The notes: generated by a model not told the origin, from the sequence alone. Shown: positions 54,311 to 63,724, counted from the stretch's first letter. The stretch: DNA of 64,000 bases from Chloroflexota bacterium (GCA_028873865.1 JAPPNI010000029.1:124001-188000), one strand, 5' to 3'. Translations and numbers: made by a program.

Positions 54311-56431
54311 CTATTTCAGGTGGCGGTCGAAGTAGCGTGCGACGCGGCGCTCCTGATACTCGAGGCCCGCCTGGTCGCGCGGCATGTGACGCTCCTCGGG
54401 GAACATCAACAGATCGTAGTCTCGATCGGCCGCGGTCAGCGCCGTAATCAATCTTGCCGTATGCCGGAAATGGACGTTCTCGTCGACGCCGCCGTGAATG
54501 AGCAGCAGTTGACCTCGGAGCTTGTCGGCATGAGTCAGGAGCGAGCCCTCGCGATAGCCCTCGGCGTTGTTCTGCGGCGTGCCCATGTACCGCTCGGTGT
54601 AGCCGGTGTCGTAGCCGTCCCAGTCCGAGACCGGCGCGCCGGACACGCCGACCTTGAACAGGTCGGGCCGGCGCAGCATCGACATGACGGTCATGTAGCC
54701 GCCGTATGACCAGCCGTAGACACCAACGCGCTCGATGTCGGCCAGACCTTCGTCCGCCAGCTGTTGGACGGCGGCGGCCTGGTCGTCCACCTCGATCGTG
54801 CCCATCTGCCGATGCAGATGCGCCTCAAACGCCAGCCCGCGGCCGGCCATGCCACGATTGTCGAGTTTGAGCACCAGGTAGCCCTGCTGGGCGAGGTACT
54901 GCGCTCGCAAGTCCACGGTCAGACCCCAGGCGTCGAGCACGGTCTGTGCGTGCGGTCCGCCGTAAACCGCGACGAGGAGCGGATGGGGACCATCTGTCTC
55001 GGGCCGATAGAGGGCTCCGTAGAGCGTGGTGCCATCGGCGGCCGAAAACGTGCGCAGTTCCGGCGCGTTCAGAGCCAACGATTCCGCGGATGCGTCGGAT
55101 GCGTACAGCGTCCGCCGCACAACACTGTCGGTGCGGCTGTCAGTCGCGACCAAGGTGATCGTCGGAGCGGAGTTGAGCGAGGAACTGAGCATCGTCAGCC
55201 ACTTGCCATCTCGAGAGAGCGACGCACCGTGTAGGCCGCCCGGCTCCGACAACGTCTCAATCTCGCCGCCATTCAACGAGACCCGCTCAACTCGACGCTC
55301 CAGCGCCGAGCCCCTTGTGCTGGTGAAGTAGACCCGGCCAGAATCCTCATCAACGTCGATGACGCCATCGACGAGCCAGTCTCCATCGGTCAGACGGCAT
55401 ATCTCGGAGCCGTCGAAATCCCGTAGCGAGAGATGTCGAAACCCGGTCGCCTCGGACGACCAGAGGAACGTACCATCCTTCAATCCCCGAGCGTCGTCGG
55501 CCACGTTGATCCACGGTTCCTGACGCTCGTCGATCAGTACCTGCGGACTGCCCTCTTGGAAGGCGATCAACTGCAGACGCTTCTGCTGGCGGTCGACCCA
55601 CTGGGCTACCAATCGCTGGCCGCCGTCGCCGTCGGGCCACCAGGCGACTCGGACGATGTAGCCGTCCTCGTCGGGCAGCGGCAACTCGCGAGCATCGTCA
55701 GACCCCAAGTCCACCACCCTGAGCGAGACATGGGCGTTGTCGTCGCCGGCGAACGGGTAGCGGTGCGTCTCCACATCCACCTCGTTCCCGCCCTGATGGA
55801 TGATCGGATAGGGCGCGACGTGGCGTTCATCGACGCGCAGATAGGCAAGGCGCCCGTCCGTCGACCACCAATGGCCGCGTAGCTGGCCAAACTCTTCCTG
55901 CGCGATGTAATCGGCCAGCCCGTGGGTCAGGCCGTCTTCGGACCCCGACGTCAGCTGCCTCGGCGCCGACTGTCCGTCGACGCCCAGGACAAAGAGCTCG
56001 CCTGCGCGCACGAATGAGAGTTGAGTTCCATCAGGACTGAGGGTCGGGGTCAGCGCACCCTCGCTCCCCGGCAGGTCCCTCAGCGTCTCGCCGTCCACCG
56101 AAATCCGTACTATCAGCCCGGGGATCATCAACACGGGAACGTTGGAGTCGCGCGCCCACGAGTAGGACGAGACTCCCAGCTCGCGAGTCCGTGTCCGCTC
56201 GCGTAGCAACTCTTCCTCACGCGACATGGGAGCGTCCGCGCCGGGTCCGGCAATCACTGTGCGCTCGCCGCTCTCGACGTCGATCCGCCATAGCGATCGG
56301 ACCAGTCCGCCGTCCTCCGCATGCAGCCAGTTCACCGCCGAGCTGTCCGGACTGAATCCGACGAGTCCGGGCGCGTCCATGCCCGGACGCGGATAAGTTG
56401 CGACATCGGAGATCGTCAGCCGCTCAGCCAC
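54311..56431 (-). CDS. S9-family peptidase (dipeptidyl peptidase IV-like)
   Basis: Serine peptidase releasing N-terminal dipeptides, 706 residues. The N-terminal part is the beta-propeller (DPPIV_N) with the Glu pair in DYIAQEEFGQLRG near 187 that binds the substrate amino terminus. The C-terminal alpha/beta-hydrolase domain carries Ser in GWSYGGY near 575, Asp in GGVDENVH near 650 and His in EERHMP near 683. The GTG start overlaps the M24 peptidase stop by eight bases. No signal peptide is seen, so peptides are probably cleaved in the cytoplasm. Confidence 0.93.
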   Translation of the reverse strand: MAERLTISDVATYPRPGMDAPGLVGFSPDSSAVNWLHAEDGGLVRSLWRIDVESGERTVIAGPGADAPMSREEELLRERTRTRELGVSSYSWARDSNVPVLMIPGLIVRISVDGETLRDLPGSEGALTPTLSPDGTQLSFVRAGELFVLGVDGQSAPRQLTSGSEDGLTHGLADYIAQEEFGQLRGHWWSTDGRLAYLRVDERHVAPYPIIHQGGNEVDVETHRYPFAGDDNAHVSLRVVDLGSDDARELPLPDEDGYIVRVAWWPDGDGGQRLVAQWVDRQQKRLQLIAFQEGSPQVLIDERQEPWINVADDARGLKDGTFLWSSEATGFRHLSLRDFDGSEICRLTDGDWLVDGVIDVDEDSGRVYFTSTRGSALERRVERVSLNGGEIETLSEPGGLHGASLSRDGKWLTMLSSSLNSAPTITLVATDSRTDSVVRRTLYASDASAESLALNAPELRTFSAADGTTLYGALYRPETDGPHPLLVAVYGGPHAQTVLDAWGLTVDLRAQYLAQQGYLVLKLDNRGMAGRGLAFEAHLHRQMGTIEVDDQAAAVQQLADEGLADIERVGVYGWSYGGYMTVMSMLRRPDLFKVGVSGAPVSDWDGYDTGYTERYMGTPQNNAEGYREGSLLTHADKLRGQLLLIHGGVDENVHFRHTARLITALTAADRDYDLLMFPEERHMPRDQAGLEYQERRVARYFDRHLK

Positions 56432-57827
56432 TCGACATACCCAGCGCGTCCCGGCGAATCGCCTCGATCTCGGCAGCCGCCTTGGGCAGCGCCTCACTCA
56501 TCACGTCGCAGCCGCCGGGAGTGATCAGCACGTCATCCTCGATCCGGATGCCGCCGAAGTCCAGCAACCCGTTGACGATCTCCCAGTCGACCATCTCCGC
56601 ATAGCGCTCACGGCGAGCAGGATCATTCAGCAGCGCCGGGACGAAGTACACGCCCGGCTCGATCGTGACGACATAACCCGGCTCGAGCGGCAGGTCCGCG
56701 CGCAGATAGGCCAGCCCGAATCGATCTTCGGGCACGCGCCCTTCGAGGTAGCCGCCGCAGTCGTGAGTGGAGAGTCCCAGCATGTGACCGAGGCCGTGAG
56801 AAAAAAACAATGCGTGCGCGTCGGCAGCGACGAGGTCCTCGACTGATCCGCGCAGAATGCCCGTGTCGACCAGACCCTGCGCAATCGTCGCCGAAGCCTG
56901 CAGGTGCAACGACTTGTACTCGACGCCGGGACCCGCGCCCGCGATCGCTTCCTGTTGCGCCGCCAGCACCACGTTGTACAGGTCACGCTGCATGCCCGTG
57001 AACTCGGCCGAGACCGGGAAGGTGCGGGTGACGTCCGACGCGTAGCCCTCAATCTCCGCACCCGCATCGATCAGCACCAGTTCCCCGTCCCACATCACCC
57101 GCTCGCCGGGGGTTCCGTGGAGGATCGCCGAGTTCGGCCCCGAGCCGACGATGGAGCCATAAGCCGTGCGCGCGCCGCCCTGGCGGAAGAACTCCGCCTC
57201 CATCTCGATCTGCAGCGCCCGCTCGGTCAGGCCATGCCGGGCCAGCCGCTGCGCCGCGAGGTGGCCGGCCACCGCCGCATCAACCGCTCGAGTCATCCGG
57301 TCCAACTCAACGGAATCCTTCGCTCGGCGCAGTTCGGCCAGCGCTTTGCCCAGCCGGTCCGTCGCATCCTCGTCCACGATCGCCTCGAGCGTCGACCAGG
57401 CCTCTACGCCATATTCCGTGGCGCGCTGTTCGATATCGCGCGAACCCAGCAGGGCCATCCCCCGACCTCGCCGCGACTCCAACCAGCCCGACAATTCGGA
57501 ACGATCCACTGAGTGAGACACCCCGGTCTGCATCGCCAGTTCCGCTGCCGACGGAGGCGCCGACATCCAGACCAGGTCCTCGACCGTGAGCGACGGCGCA
57601 AACAGCGTCCAGCCCGCGTCCGGCTCCCAGGCCAGCGCCGCGCCCGGCTCGGCCACGCCGGTCAGGTACTGGAACTCCGGATGAGCGTGGAACTCGTGGA
57701 ACTGGTCGGTCCCGTCGATCGGAATCGGCAGACTGGCCGGGATTAACACCGGACCGTCGAAGTCGACACCGGACCATTCCGATTCAACCCGACGCCGCCT
57801 CTCTCGCAGGACATCGGTATCGCTCAC
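56424..57827 (-). CDS. M24-family aminopeptidase P (Xaa-Pro aminopeptidase)
   Basis: Binuclear-metal peptidase of 467 residues removing residues N-terminal to proline. The N-terminal creatinase-type domain contains FHAHPEFQYLTG near 46. Metal ligands: Asp in LIDAGAE near 245, Asp in SDVTRTFP near 256, His in GLGHMLGL near 342, Glu in TIEPGVYF near 384, and Glu in GGIRIEDD near 415. GTG start overlapping the carboxylase stop. With the S9 peptidase it forms a proline-peptide-degrading pair. Confidence 0.93.
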   Translation of the reverse strand: MSDTDVLRERRRRVESEWSGVDFDGPVLIPASLPIPIDGTDQFHEFHAHPEFQYLTGVAEPGAALAWEPDAGWTLFAPSLTVEDLVWMSAPPSAAELAMQTGVSHSVDRSELSGWLESRRGRGMALLGSRDIEQRATEYGVEAWSTLEAIVDEDATDRLGKALAELRRAKDSVELDRMTRAVDAAVAGHLAAQRLARHGLTERALQIEMEAEFFRQGGARTAYGSIVGSGPNSAILHGTPGERVMWDGELVLIDAGAEIEGYASDVTRTFPVSAEFTGMQRDLYNVVLAAQQEAIAGAGPGVEYKSLHLQASATIAQGLVDTGILRGSVEDLVAADAHALFFSHGLGHMLGLSTHDCGGYLEGRVPEDRFGLAYLRADLPLEPGYVVTIEPGVYFVPALLNDPARRERYAEMVDWEIVNGLLDFGGIRIEDDVLITPGGCDVMSEALPKAAAEIEAIRRDALGMSSG

Positions 57828-59725
57828 GCGGACGCTCCCAGTTCAATCAACACTGCATCCTCGTCGACCGAGGCCCCGGCGCTGGTGTGCACCGCCGTCA
57901 CGACGCCCGCGTTCGGAGCGCTCAACAGGTGCTCAATCTTCATCGCTTCCATCACTGCCAGGGTCTGTCCAGCGTCGACCTCATCACCGACCTCGACCAA
58001 CACCTCGATCATCGTCCCCGGCATCGGCGCGCGAACCACGTTCGCCCCGGCGGCGCGGCTTCTCGCCGCTCCCGATCGCCGACGCCGCTCTCGGAGGAAG
58101 ACCCAGCGACGTTCATGGTTGGTCACAACCACCCCGCCGGCCGACACCTCGGCCGACCAGTCGCGACCCGAAGGCGCGGAACCGTTCTCGGAGCCGTCGA
58201 CCACGGCCGACCATTCATCAGCACTTCGCGACACTCTGACTTCATGCTTGCGGCCGTGGTGCAGATAGGCGCGGACCAGTTCACCCGAGGAGCGCCAGGC
58301 CCCCGCCTCCGCCTCTGCGACCGCCGCCACAGCCAGGGCGTCACCGGGCGCATCGCGCTGTTCCAACTCGGTTCGATCCAGCCAGCCGATGTCAACCGAC
58401 CCACTGCGGAAATCGTCCGACTCAAGGATCGCGGCCAACTGACCCAGATTGGTAGTCACGCCGTCGATCGCCCAGCCGTCCAGTGCCTCGGCCGCCCGAG
58501 CCAGAGCCTCGGCTCTGGACTCCGCATGAACGATCGTCTTGGCCAGCATCGGATCGTAGTGCGCGGTGACAAAATCACCCGTCGCTGGCCCCACATCATG
58601 CCTCGCCCGGGGATCCAGCGCCTCGAACCAGCGCAACCGACCCGTCGACGGCACGTAGCCTCGCGACGGATCCTCCGCGTAAATCCGAGTCTCAATCGCG
58701 TGGCCGTCAAGCTGGACGTCCCTCTGCGAGATCGGCAAGATCCCTCCGCCCGCAACTCGCAGCTGCAGTTCAACCAGATCCAGCCCGGTCAGCATCTCCG
58801 TGACGGGATGCTCAACCTGTAGTCGGGTATTGACCTCGAGGAACATGAACGAGCCATCCGGCATCAACATGAACTCGACCGTGCCGGCGCCGACGTATCC
58901 CGCCGCTCGGCAGACGTTCAACGCCGCCTGCCCCAATTCCTCACGCAACGCAGCGTTGACCGCCGGCGATGGCGATTCCTCGATGACTTTCTGCCGCCGG
59001 CGCTGTACCGAGCAGTCCCGCTCGCCCAGGTGAACGCCGTTGCCGTGCTGGTCGAAGAGCACCTGGACCTCGACGTGCCTGCCTTCCGACATCGCCCGCT
59101 CGACCAACAGTCGACCGTCGCCGAACGCGGCCTGCGCCTCCCGCCTCGCGCCAGCGACGGCCGCCTCGATGCTATCCGGCGCGTCATCCTGCGACCGCAA
59201 TAGCCGCATCCCGCGACCGCCGCCCCCCGCTGCTGCCTTGATCATCACCGGCAGCCCCATCGCCTCAATCGCGGAGGCCAGCGCCGCGTCTCCCTCGTCT
59301 TCCTCGATGCCTTCAGCCACGGGCACACCGGATCTGATCGCCAGCCGACGCGCCGACACCTTATCGCCCAGCGCCTCAATCGCCGACGCTGGCGGACCGA
59401 TCCAGGTCAGCCCTGCATCGGCAACCGCCTGGGCGAAATCGGCCCGCTCGGAGAGAAATCCGTAGCCGGGATGCACCGCGTCAGCCCCCGACGATCGAGC
59501 CGCATCAATCAACGCCGGAATGTTGAGATAGCTCTCCGCCGCCGGTGAACGGCCAATGCGCACTGCATGATCGGCGGCCCCGACGTGCGGCGCCGACCGG
59601 TCGGCATCGGAGTAGACCGCAACCGCGCCAACGTCCAGACGACGACACGTCCGGATGATCCGCGAGGCGATCTCACCCCGATTGGCAACGAGAACACACC
59701 CGGGAAGCCCTCCGGCGTCAGACAT
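57824..59725 (-). CDS. Acyl-CoA carboxylase alpha subunit: biotin carboxylase plus BCCP
   Basis: 633-residue protein. Residues 1-450 are the biotin carboxylase ATP-grasp fold (LVANRGEIASRIIRTCRRL, GYGFLSE, KAAAGGGGRGMR, EVNTRLQVEHPVTE). The C-terminal about 75 residues form a biotin carrier domain with the biotinylated Lys in MEAMKIEH near 600. This is the architecture of acetyl/propionyl/methylcrotonyl-CoA carboxylase alpha chains. No carboxyltransferase gene is in the window. It shares an operon with two peptidases and has a leaderless-type start with TAGACT six bases upstream. Confidence 0.94.
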   Translation of the reverse strand: MSDAGGLPGCVLVANRGEIASRIIRTCRRLDVGAVAVYSDADRSAPHVGAADHAVRIGRSPAAESYLNIPALIDAARSSGADAVHPGYGFLSERADFAQAVADAGLTWIGPPASAIEALGDKVSARRLAIRSGVPVAEGIEEDEGDAALASAIEAMGLPVMIKAAAGGGGRGMRLLRSQDDAPDSIEAAVAGARREAQAAFGDGRLLVERAMSEGRHVEVQVLFDQHGNGVHLGERDCSVQRRRQKVIEESPSPAVNAALREELGQAALNVCRAAGYVGAGTVEFMLMPDGSFMFLEVNTRLQVEHPVTEMLTGLDLVELQLRVAGGGILPISQRDVQLDGHAIETRIYAEDPSRGYVPSTGRLRWFEALDPRARHDVGPATGDFVTAHYDPMLAKTIVHAESRAEALARAAEALDGWAIDGVTTNLGQLAAILESDDFRSGSVDIGWLDRTELEQRDAPGDALAVAAVAEAEAGAWRSSGELVRAYLHHGRKHEVRVSRSADEWSAVVDGSENGSAPSGRDWSAEVSAGGVVVTNHERRWVFLRERRRRSGAARSRAAGANVVRAPMPGTMIEVLVEVGDEVDAGQTLAVMEAMKIEHLLSAPNAGVVTAVHTSAGASVDEDAVLIELGASA

Positions 59726-59731
59726 GTCCTG

Positions 59732-59737
59732 AGTCTA
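59732..59737 (-). promoter_or_regulatory. Candidate -10 box (TAGACT) for the carboxylase-peptidase operon
   Basis: Ends six bases before the carboxylase ATG on the minus strand, back to back with the promoter at 59762. Confidence 0.4.
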
Positions 59738-59761
59738 TCCCGCACTCTCGCCGCCGCTGGA

Positions 59762-59767
59762 TACCCT
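59762..59767 (+). promoter_or_regulatory. Candidate -10 box (TACCCT) for the IMP cyclohydrolase gene
   Basis: Ends six bases before ATG 59774. The box plus the following GTG matches the sequence before the LLM gene at 1030. Confidence 0.45.
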
Positions 59768-59773
59768 GTGGGC

Positions 59774-60523
59774 ATGACCAGCCAGATCGAGGAACTCCGG
59801 GTCTTCGCCGAGCAAAACTTCGGCCGACACCTGATGGCGAACAGCTATCCCGGACGCGGAATCGTGGTTGGCCGGCTGGAATCCGCTGAGGACAGCGACA
59901 TCTGGGTCCAGATCTACTGGATCATGGGACGCAGCGAGAACAGCCGGAACCGCCGATTCGTCGTCGGCGGAGCAGCGGACAACGAACTCCGCACTGAGGC
60001 GCGTGACCCGGCCCTCGTCACCGATCCGACCAACATCATCTACGAAGCGATGCTCGAATTACCCGCCATCTACCTCGTCTCCAACGGCGACCACACGCGC
60101 ACGATTCAGGACACAATCGAGCGCTCAGCCCGCTTCGAAGATGCCATGGCCGTCCGCGAGCGCGAAGACGACCCACCCAACTACACCCCGCGCATCGCAT
60201 CGATGCTCGATCTGCGCGGTCAGGGCGAGCTGTACTTCGCCATCCTCAGAGCCAACGCGGCCGACCACGACGAGACCGATCGAATCGTCTGGAGCTATCC
60301 GTTCCCGCCCGAGGGTCTGGGCTACGGAATCACGACCTATCGCCACGACGGCAATCCTTTGCCGCCGTTCGCCGGCGACCCGCTCTGGCTCCCCTTGCCC
60401 GGCACAGCCGAAGAAGTCGCCGACACCTACTGGAACGCCCTCGACGAGGACAACAAGATCGCCCTGGCGGTCAAGGTGATCGACCAGAACGGTTCCCGCA
60501 TCATCCTGCGCCAGTCCGAGTAA
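59774..60523 (+). CDS. IMP cyclohydrolase, PurO-type (PF07826)
   Basis: Closes FAICAR to IMP, the last step of purine ring synthesis, using the archaeal-type fold and not the PurH N-terminal domain. 249 residues. The segments NSYPGRGIVVGRLE near 22, YWIMGRSENSRNRRF near 49, NIIYEAMLELP near 87 and VSNGDHTRTIQ near 102 are the conserved blocks I recognise for this family. It complements the stand-alone AICAR transformylase at 29507. The leaderless-type start is divergent from the carboxylase operon by 48 bp. Enzyme assignment is by motif memory, moderately sure. Confidence 0.82.
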   Translation: MTSQIEELRVFAEQNFGRHLMANSYPGRGIVVGRLESAEDSDIWVQIYWIMGRSENSRNRRFVVGGAADNELRTEARDPALVTDPTNIIYEAMLELPAIYLVSNGDHTRTIQDTIERSARFEDAMAVREREDDPPNYTPRIASMLDLRGQGELYFAILRANAADHDETDRIVWSYPFPPEGLGYGITTYRHDGNPLPPFAGDPLWLPLPGTAEEVADTYWNALDEDNKIALAVKVIDQNGSRIILRQSE

Positions 60524-60542
60524 GACCGGCCCCGACGGGGGG

Positions 60543-62942
60543 TCAGTCGTCCGACGAACTCAGCCCGCCCCTTGCGATCAATACCGGCGCGGTCGGAGCA
60601 TCCGACGTGATCTCCAGCGCATACAGCTCCGCGATCTGCTCGTCGTCGTAACCAAGCTCCGACAGCACCTCATGATTGTGCTCGGCAAACCTGGGCGCAG
60701 CGCGGCGGATCGACGGTTGCGTTCGGCTGAATCGCCACGGCCAGCTCGGATACGGATAGACCCCGACGACCGAATGGTCAACCCATTGATAAAACCCGCT
60801 GGCATGGATATGAGGGTCGTGCAGCACCTGCCAGTTGGCCAGAATCGGCGCCGCCGAGACGCCGCCACGCTGCAATTCCCAGGCGCCTTCATACTGTTCG
60901 CGTTCGCTCGTCCAGGCCTCAATGGCGGCGTCGAGCTCATCGTGACGAGCGGTCCGTCCCTCCAGCGTCGACAACTCCGTGTCAGCCAGCAGGTCATCGC
61001 GTCCGATCACCTCGCACAGTGCCTCCCAATCGGCGTCGCTCTGAACCGACACGGCGATCCAGCAATCCTCACCCGCCGATCGGTAGGCGCCCTGCGGCGC
61101 GAAGCGTCGATCGCGATTCCCGTTCGGCCGGCGAATCTCACGGGCCGTCTGGTACTCCATCAACGCCTCGAAGAAGTAGGCGGCTCCGGCCTCGTTCAGC
61201 GCGACATCGATGTACTGTCCCTCGCCCGTCGAATCGCGATGTTCCAGCGCAGCCAGGATCGCCACCGTCGCATGGTTGCCCGAGACCGGGTCGGCGTAGA
61301 ACAAGGGTGTGCGACGCACCTGGTCGGCGTGGTAGCCGGTCACCGATGCGAGCCCGGACGACGCCTCGATGTTCGAGCCGTACGCCGACCAGTCCCGCCA
61401 GGGACCCGTCGCGCCAAAGCCCGACATCGAGACGTAGATCAGCCCCGGATTCTCCTGTCGCGCGGTCTCGTAGTCGAGCCCGAGATTGGGCATCACCCGA
61501 GCCGAGTTGTTCTCGACGAACACGTCCGCCTCGCGCATCAGTTCGAGGAAGATCTGTTTGCCCTCTTCGGCCGACAGGTCAACGACCAGATCGCGCTTGT
61601 TGCGATTGAGCAGGTTGAAATACATCGCGCGGTCATACGGATACTTCTGCGGATCCTGCGTTGGTCCGGGCATGAACAGCGCCCGGGTCGCCGGACGCGC
61701 CGCCCACTCCAGCTTGACCACGTCCGCACCCAGGTCGCCCAGGTGCCGCCCCACGATCGGCCCCGCCCAGTTGCCGGTCAGTTCGACCACCTTGAGCCCG
61801 GCCAGCGGCAGGTCGGTGGTCGCCATCGCCGCGGGCGGCGTCGGTGTCGGCGTCGACGCGAACTCCGCCGCCAGTTCTGCCGTGTGCTGACCCAGCTTCG
61901 GCGCTTCGCCCCGGCGCTCGGCCGGCGTCGCCGACATCACGTAGGCGGGACCGGGAAAACGCAGATCGTCCCACTCGGCGTCGTTGCCGTATTCCCACCA
62001 GCCGCGGGTCGCGAGCTGGATGTTGTTCGACAGCCCCCGCGCGTCCAGTACCGGAGTGCAGGCGATCCGTAGCTCCTGCGCCCTCGTCGCTACGTCCTCC
62101 GCGTCGTAGTCCTGTGCCCAGCCCTCGACATCTTCATAGAGCTGACCTAACTGCTTGCGCCAGTCGTCGATGTCGGTGATCTCGACCGTTTCTATCCGTT
62201 CCGGCTGATCGATCAGCAGGAAGATGTTGGGATTTGGCACCGCGCGCATGAACAGTGCCCAGCCGTCCCGAGTCTTGGTGAAATCGTGCGGGCCGCGGTT
62301 CATCGGCGAACCGCTGGCGATCCACGACGAGATCAACCACGCGTGCGCCGACAGATTCGACTCCAGCGCCGACACGTCAACCGTTTGCCCGTGCCCCGAA
62401 CGCCGACGTTCGCGCACGGCGGTCAACGCGCCGAGCGCCGCGTGAACGCCCGCGTGCAACTCCGACTGTCCGCCCGGAATCATCAGCGGCGCGCCGTCGG
62501 GATCGCCGGTGAAGAACATGTAGCCGCCCATCGCCCACGTCGCGATCTCCGATCCCCGCCAGCCCGCATACGGACCGTCCGATCCCCACGGCGACAACTC
62601 GATCTGCACCAGTCGCTCCGGCAGGACGCTCGGCAGCGACGAGCGCCAGCGCGACCCCTCATCAAGGATCAGGACGTCCGCAGCCCGGCACAGCCCGGCG
62701 AGCAACCCACGCGCCGACTCGTCATCGTCCGGCGCCGCCGACTCCTTGCCGCCGGCAAGGTGCGCCCACGGGCCGCCCCAGCCCCGGTCCTTCGCTCCCC
62801 AGGCACGCAGTCCCGATCCCTCAGGCGGCTCCACCACGATCACCCTGGCGCCCAGATCGCCCAGCAGCTTGGAGCAATACGCCCCGCCTAACCCCGAGCT
62901 CAGGTCGACGACCAGCAGTCCCTCAAGTGCCCCAGCGCTCAT
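60543..62942 (-). CDS. Fused double CaiB/BaiF CoA-transferase (degenerate N half, active C half)
   Basis: 799-residue tandem class III CoA-transferase. N half (about 1-365): GGAYCSKLLGDLGARVIVVEPP, DGPYAGWRGSEIATWAMGGY, RRSGHGQTVDVS. The residue 22 before the signature Gly is Glu (QSELHAG) in place of Asp. A Thr/Pro linker (TPTPTPPAAM) follows near 370. C half: NWAGPIVGRHLGDLGADVVKLEW, NLLNRNKRDLVVDL, with catalytic Asp in YADPVSG. Each half matches one gene of the split pair at 48128-50666. GAGAGGA precedes the ATG. It starts 13 bp after the SCO1664-like gene. Confidence 0.92.
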   Translation of the reverse strand: MSAGALEGLLVVDLSSGLGGAYCSKLLGDLGARVIVVEPPEGSGLRAWGAKDRGWGGPWAHLAGGKESAAPDDDESARGLLAGLCRAADVLILDEGSRWRSSLPSVLPERLVQIELSPWGSDGPYAGWRGSEIATWAMGGYMFFTGDPDGAPLMIPGGQSELHAGVHAALGALTAVRERRRSGHGQTVDVSALESNLSAHAWLISSWIASGSPMNRGPHDFTKTRDGWALFMRAVPNPNIFLLIDQPERIETVEITDIDDWRKQLGQLYEDVEGWAQDYDAEDVATRAQELRIACTPVLDARGLSNNIQLATRGWWEYGNDAEWDDLRFPGPAYVMSATPAERRGEAPKLGQHTAELAAEFASTPTPTPPAAMATTDLPLAGLKVVELTGNWAGPIVGRHLGDLGADVVKLEWAARPATRALFMPGPTQDPQKYPYDRAMYFNLLNRNKRDLVVDLSAEEGKQIFLELMREADVFVENNSARVMPNLGLDYETARQENPGLIYVSMSGFGATGPWRDWSAYGSNIEASSGLASVTGYHADQVRRTPLFYADPVSGNHATVAILAALEHRDSTGEGQYIDVALNEAGAAYFFEALMEYQTAREIRRPNGNRDRRFAPQGAYRSAGEDCWIAVSVQSDADWEALCEVIGRDDLLADTELSTLEGRTARHDELDAAIEAWTSEREQYEGAWELQRGGVSAAPILANWQVLHDPHIHASGFYQWVDHSVVGVYPYPSWPWRFSRTQPSIRRAAPRFAEHNHEVLSELGYDDEQIAELYALEITSDAPTAPVLIARGGLSSSDD

Positions 62943-62955
62943 GTCAGCATTCCTC

Positions 62956-63711
62956 TCAGACCAGCGGCCACGGATACGATCGACGACCCGTCGGAGGATC
63001 CGGAAGCCGCCCTTCCTCCAGGACCCGTTCCGCCCGTCGGCGCAACACCTCGATCTCGCCCTCGCTCAGCAGCCCCGACAGTCTCGCCGCCGCCTCGCCG
63101 CCGTTGTCGAGCCGGGGAATCAGCTGCTCCACGTCCGCAATCAGCGACGGCCGAATCGGCTCACCCGCGTAATCCCAGATCACCGTCCGCAGCTTCTCCT
63201 CCTGGTGGAACGACAGCCCGTTGTCGATGCCCCACAACTGATCGCCGATTCCTTTGAGGATGTGCCCACCCTTGCGATCGGCATTGTTCGCAATCCAGTC
63301 GAACACGGCGAACTTGCGCATGTCGTCGGCGTACTGCTCGCGCAGCTCGAAAAAAGTCCGGCTGTAGTCGGTCGGGATGTACGCCTGCAGCGATCCGACG
63401 CCGTACTCCATCCCCTCCGCCCGCTCGATCGTCGGAGGGATCAGGTCCCAGCTCAGCGCTGCCGACAGCTGGTAAGCGGCCACTTCCCGCCGGTAGAGAT
63501 TGGGCGGGAAGTCCCACAGCGGGTTCTCCCCCTTGCCCGGCTTATACACCGCGTAGCCGAAGCCCGGCGCCTCATCGTGCTGTAGTTCAAGCAGAAACAC
63601 GTAGTTCGACGCATACGGAATCCGAGCCCCGTCCGTCACTGTGGAAGAAGCCAGCCACGCCGTCACCCGCTCGTCCAGCGGATCCCACGACTGCTCGGGA
63701 AAGCGCTCCAT
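62956..63711 (-). CDS. SCO1664-family protein (distant PI3/4-kinase/HipA-like fold)
   Basis: 251-residue protein of the family that actinobacteria encode next to mycothiol ligase. Kinase-like motifs are visible: YKPGKGENPLWDF near 55 (nucleotide Lys), VFDWIANNADRKGGHIL near 138 with catalytic Asp/Asn, and WGIDNGLSFH near 160 with the metal Asp. Substrate unknown. The leaderless-type start has TACGCT seven bases upstream. It is followed after 13 bp by the fused CoA-transferase and is probably cotranscribed. Confidence 0.82.
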   Translation of the reverse strand: MERFPEQSWDPLDERVTAWLASSTVTDGARIPYASNYVFLLELQHDEAPGFGYAVYKPGKGENPLWDFPPNLYRREVAAYQLSAALSWDLIPPTIERAEGMEYGVGSLQAYIPTDYSRTFFELREQYADDMRKFAVFDWIANNADRKGGHILKGIGDQLWGIDNGLSFHQEEKLRTVIWDYAGEPIRPSLIADVEQLIPRLDNGGEAAARLSGLLSEGEIEVLRRRAERVLEEGRLPDPPTGRRSYPWPLV

Positions 63712-63718
63712 GGCGGCA

Positions 63719-63724
63719 AGCGTA
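63719..63724 (-). promoter_or_regulatory. Candidate -10 box (TACGCT)
   Basis: Ends seven bases before the ATG of the SCO1664-like gene on the minus strand. Confidence 0.35.
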
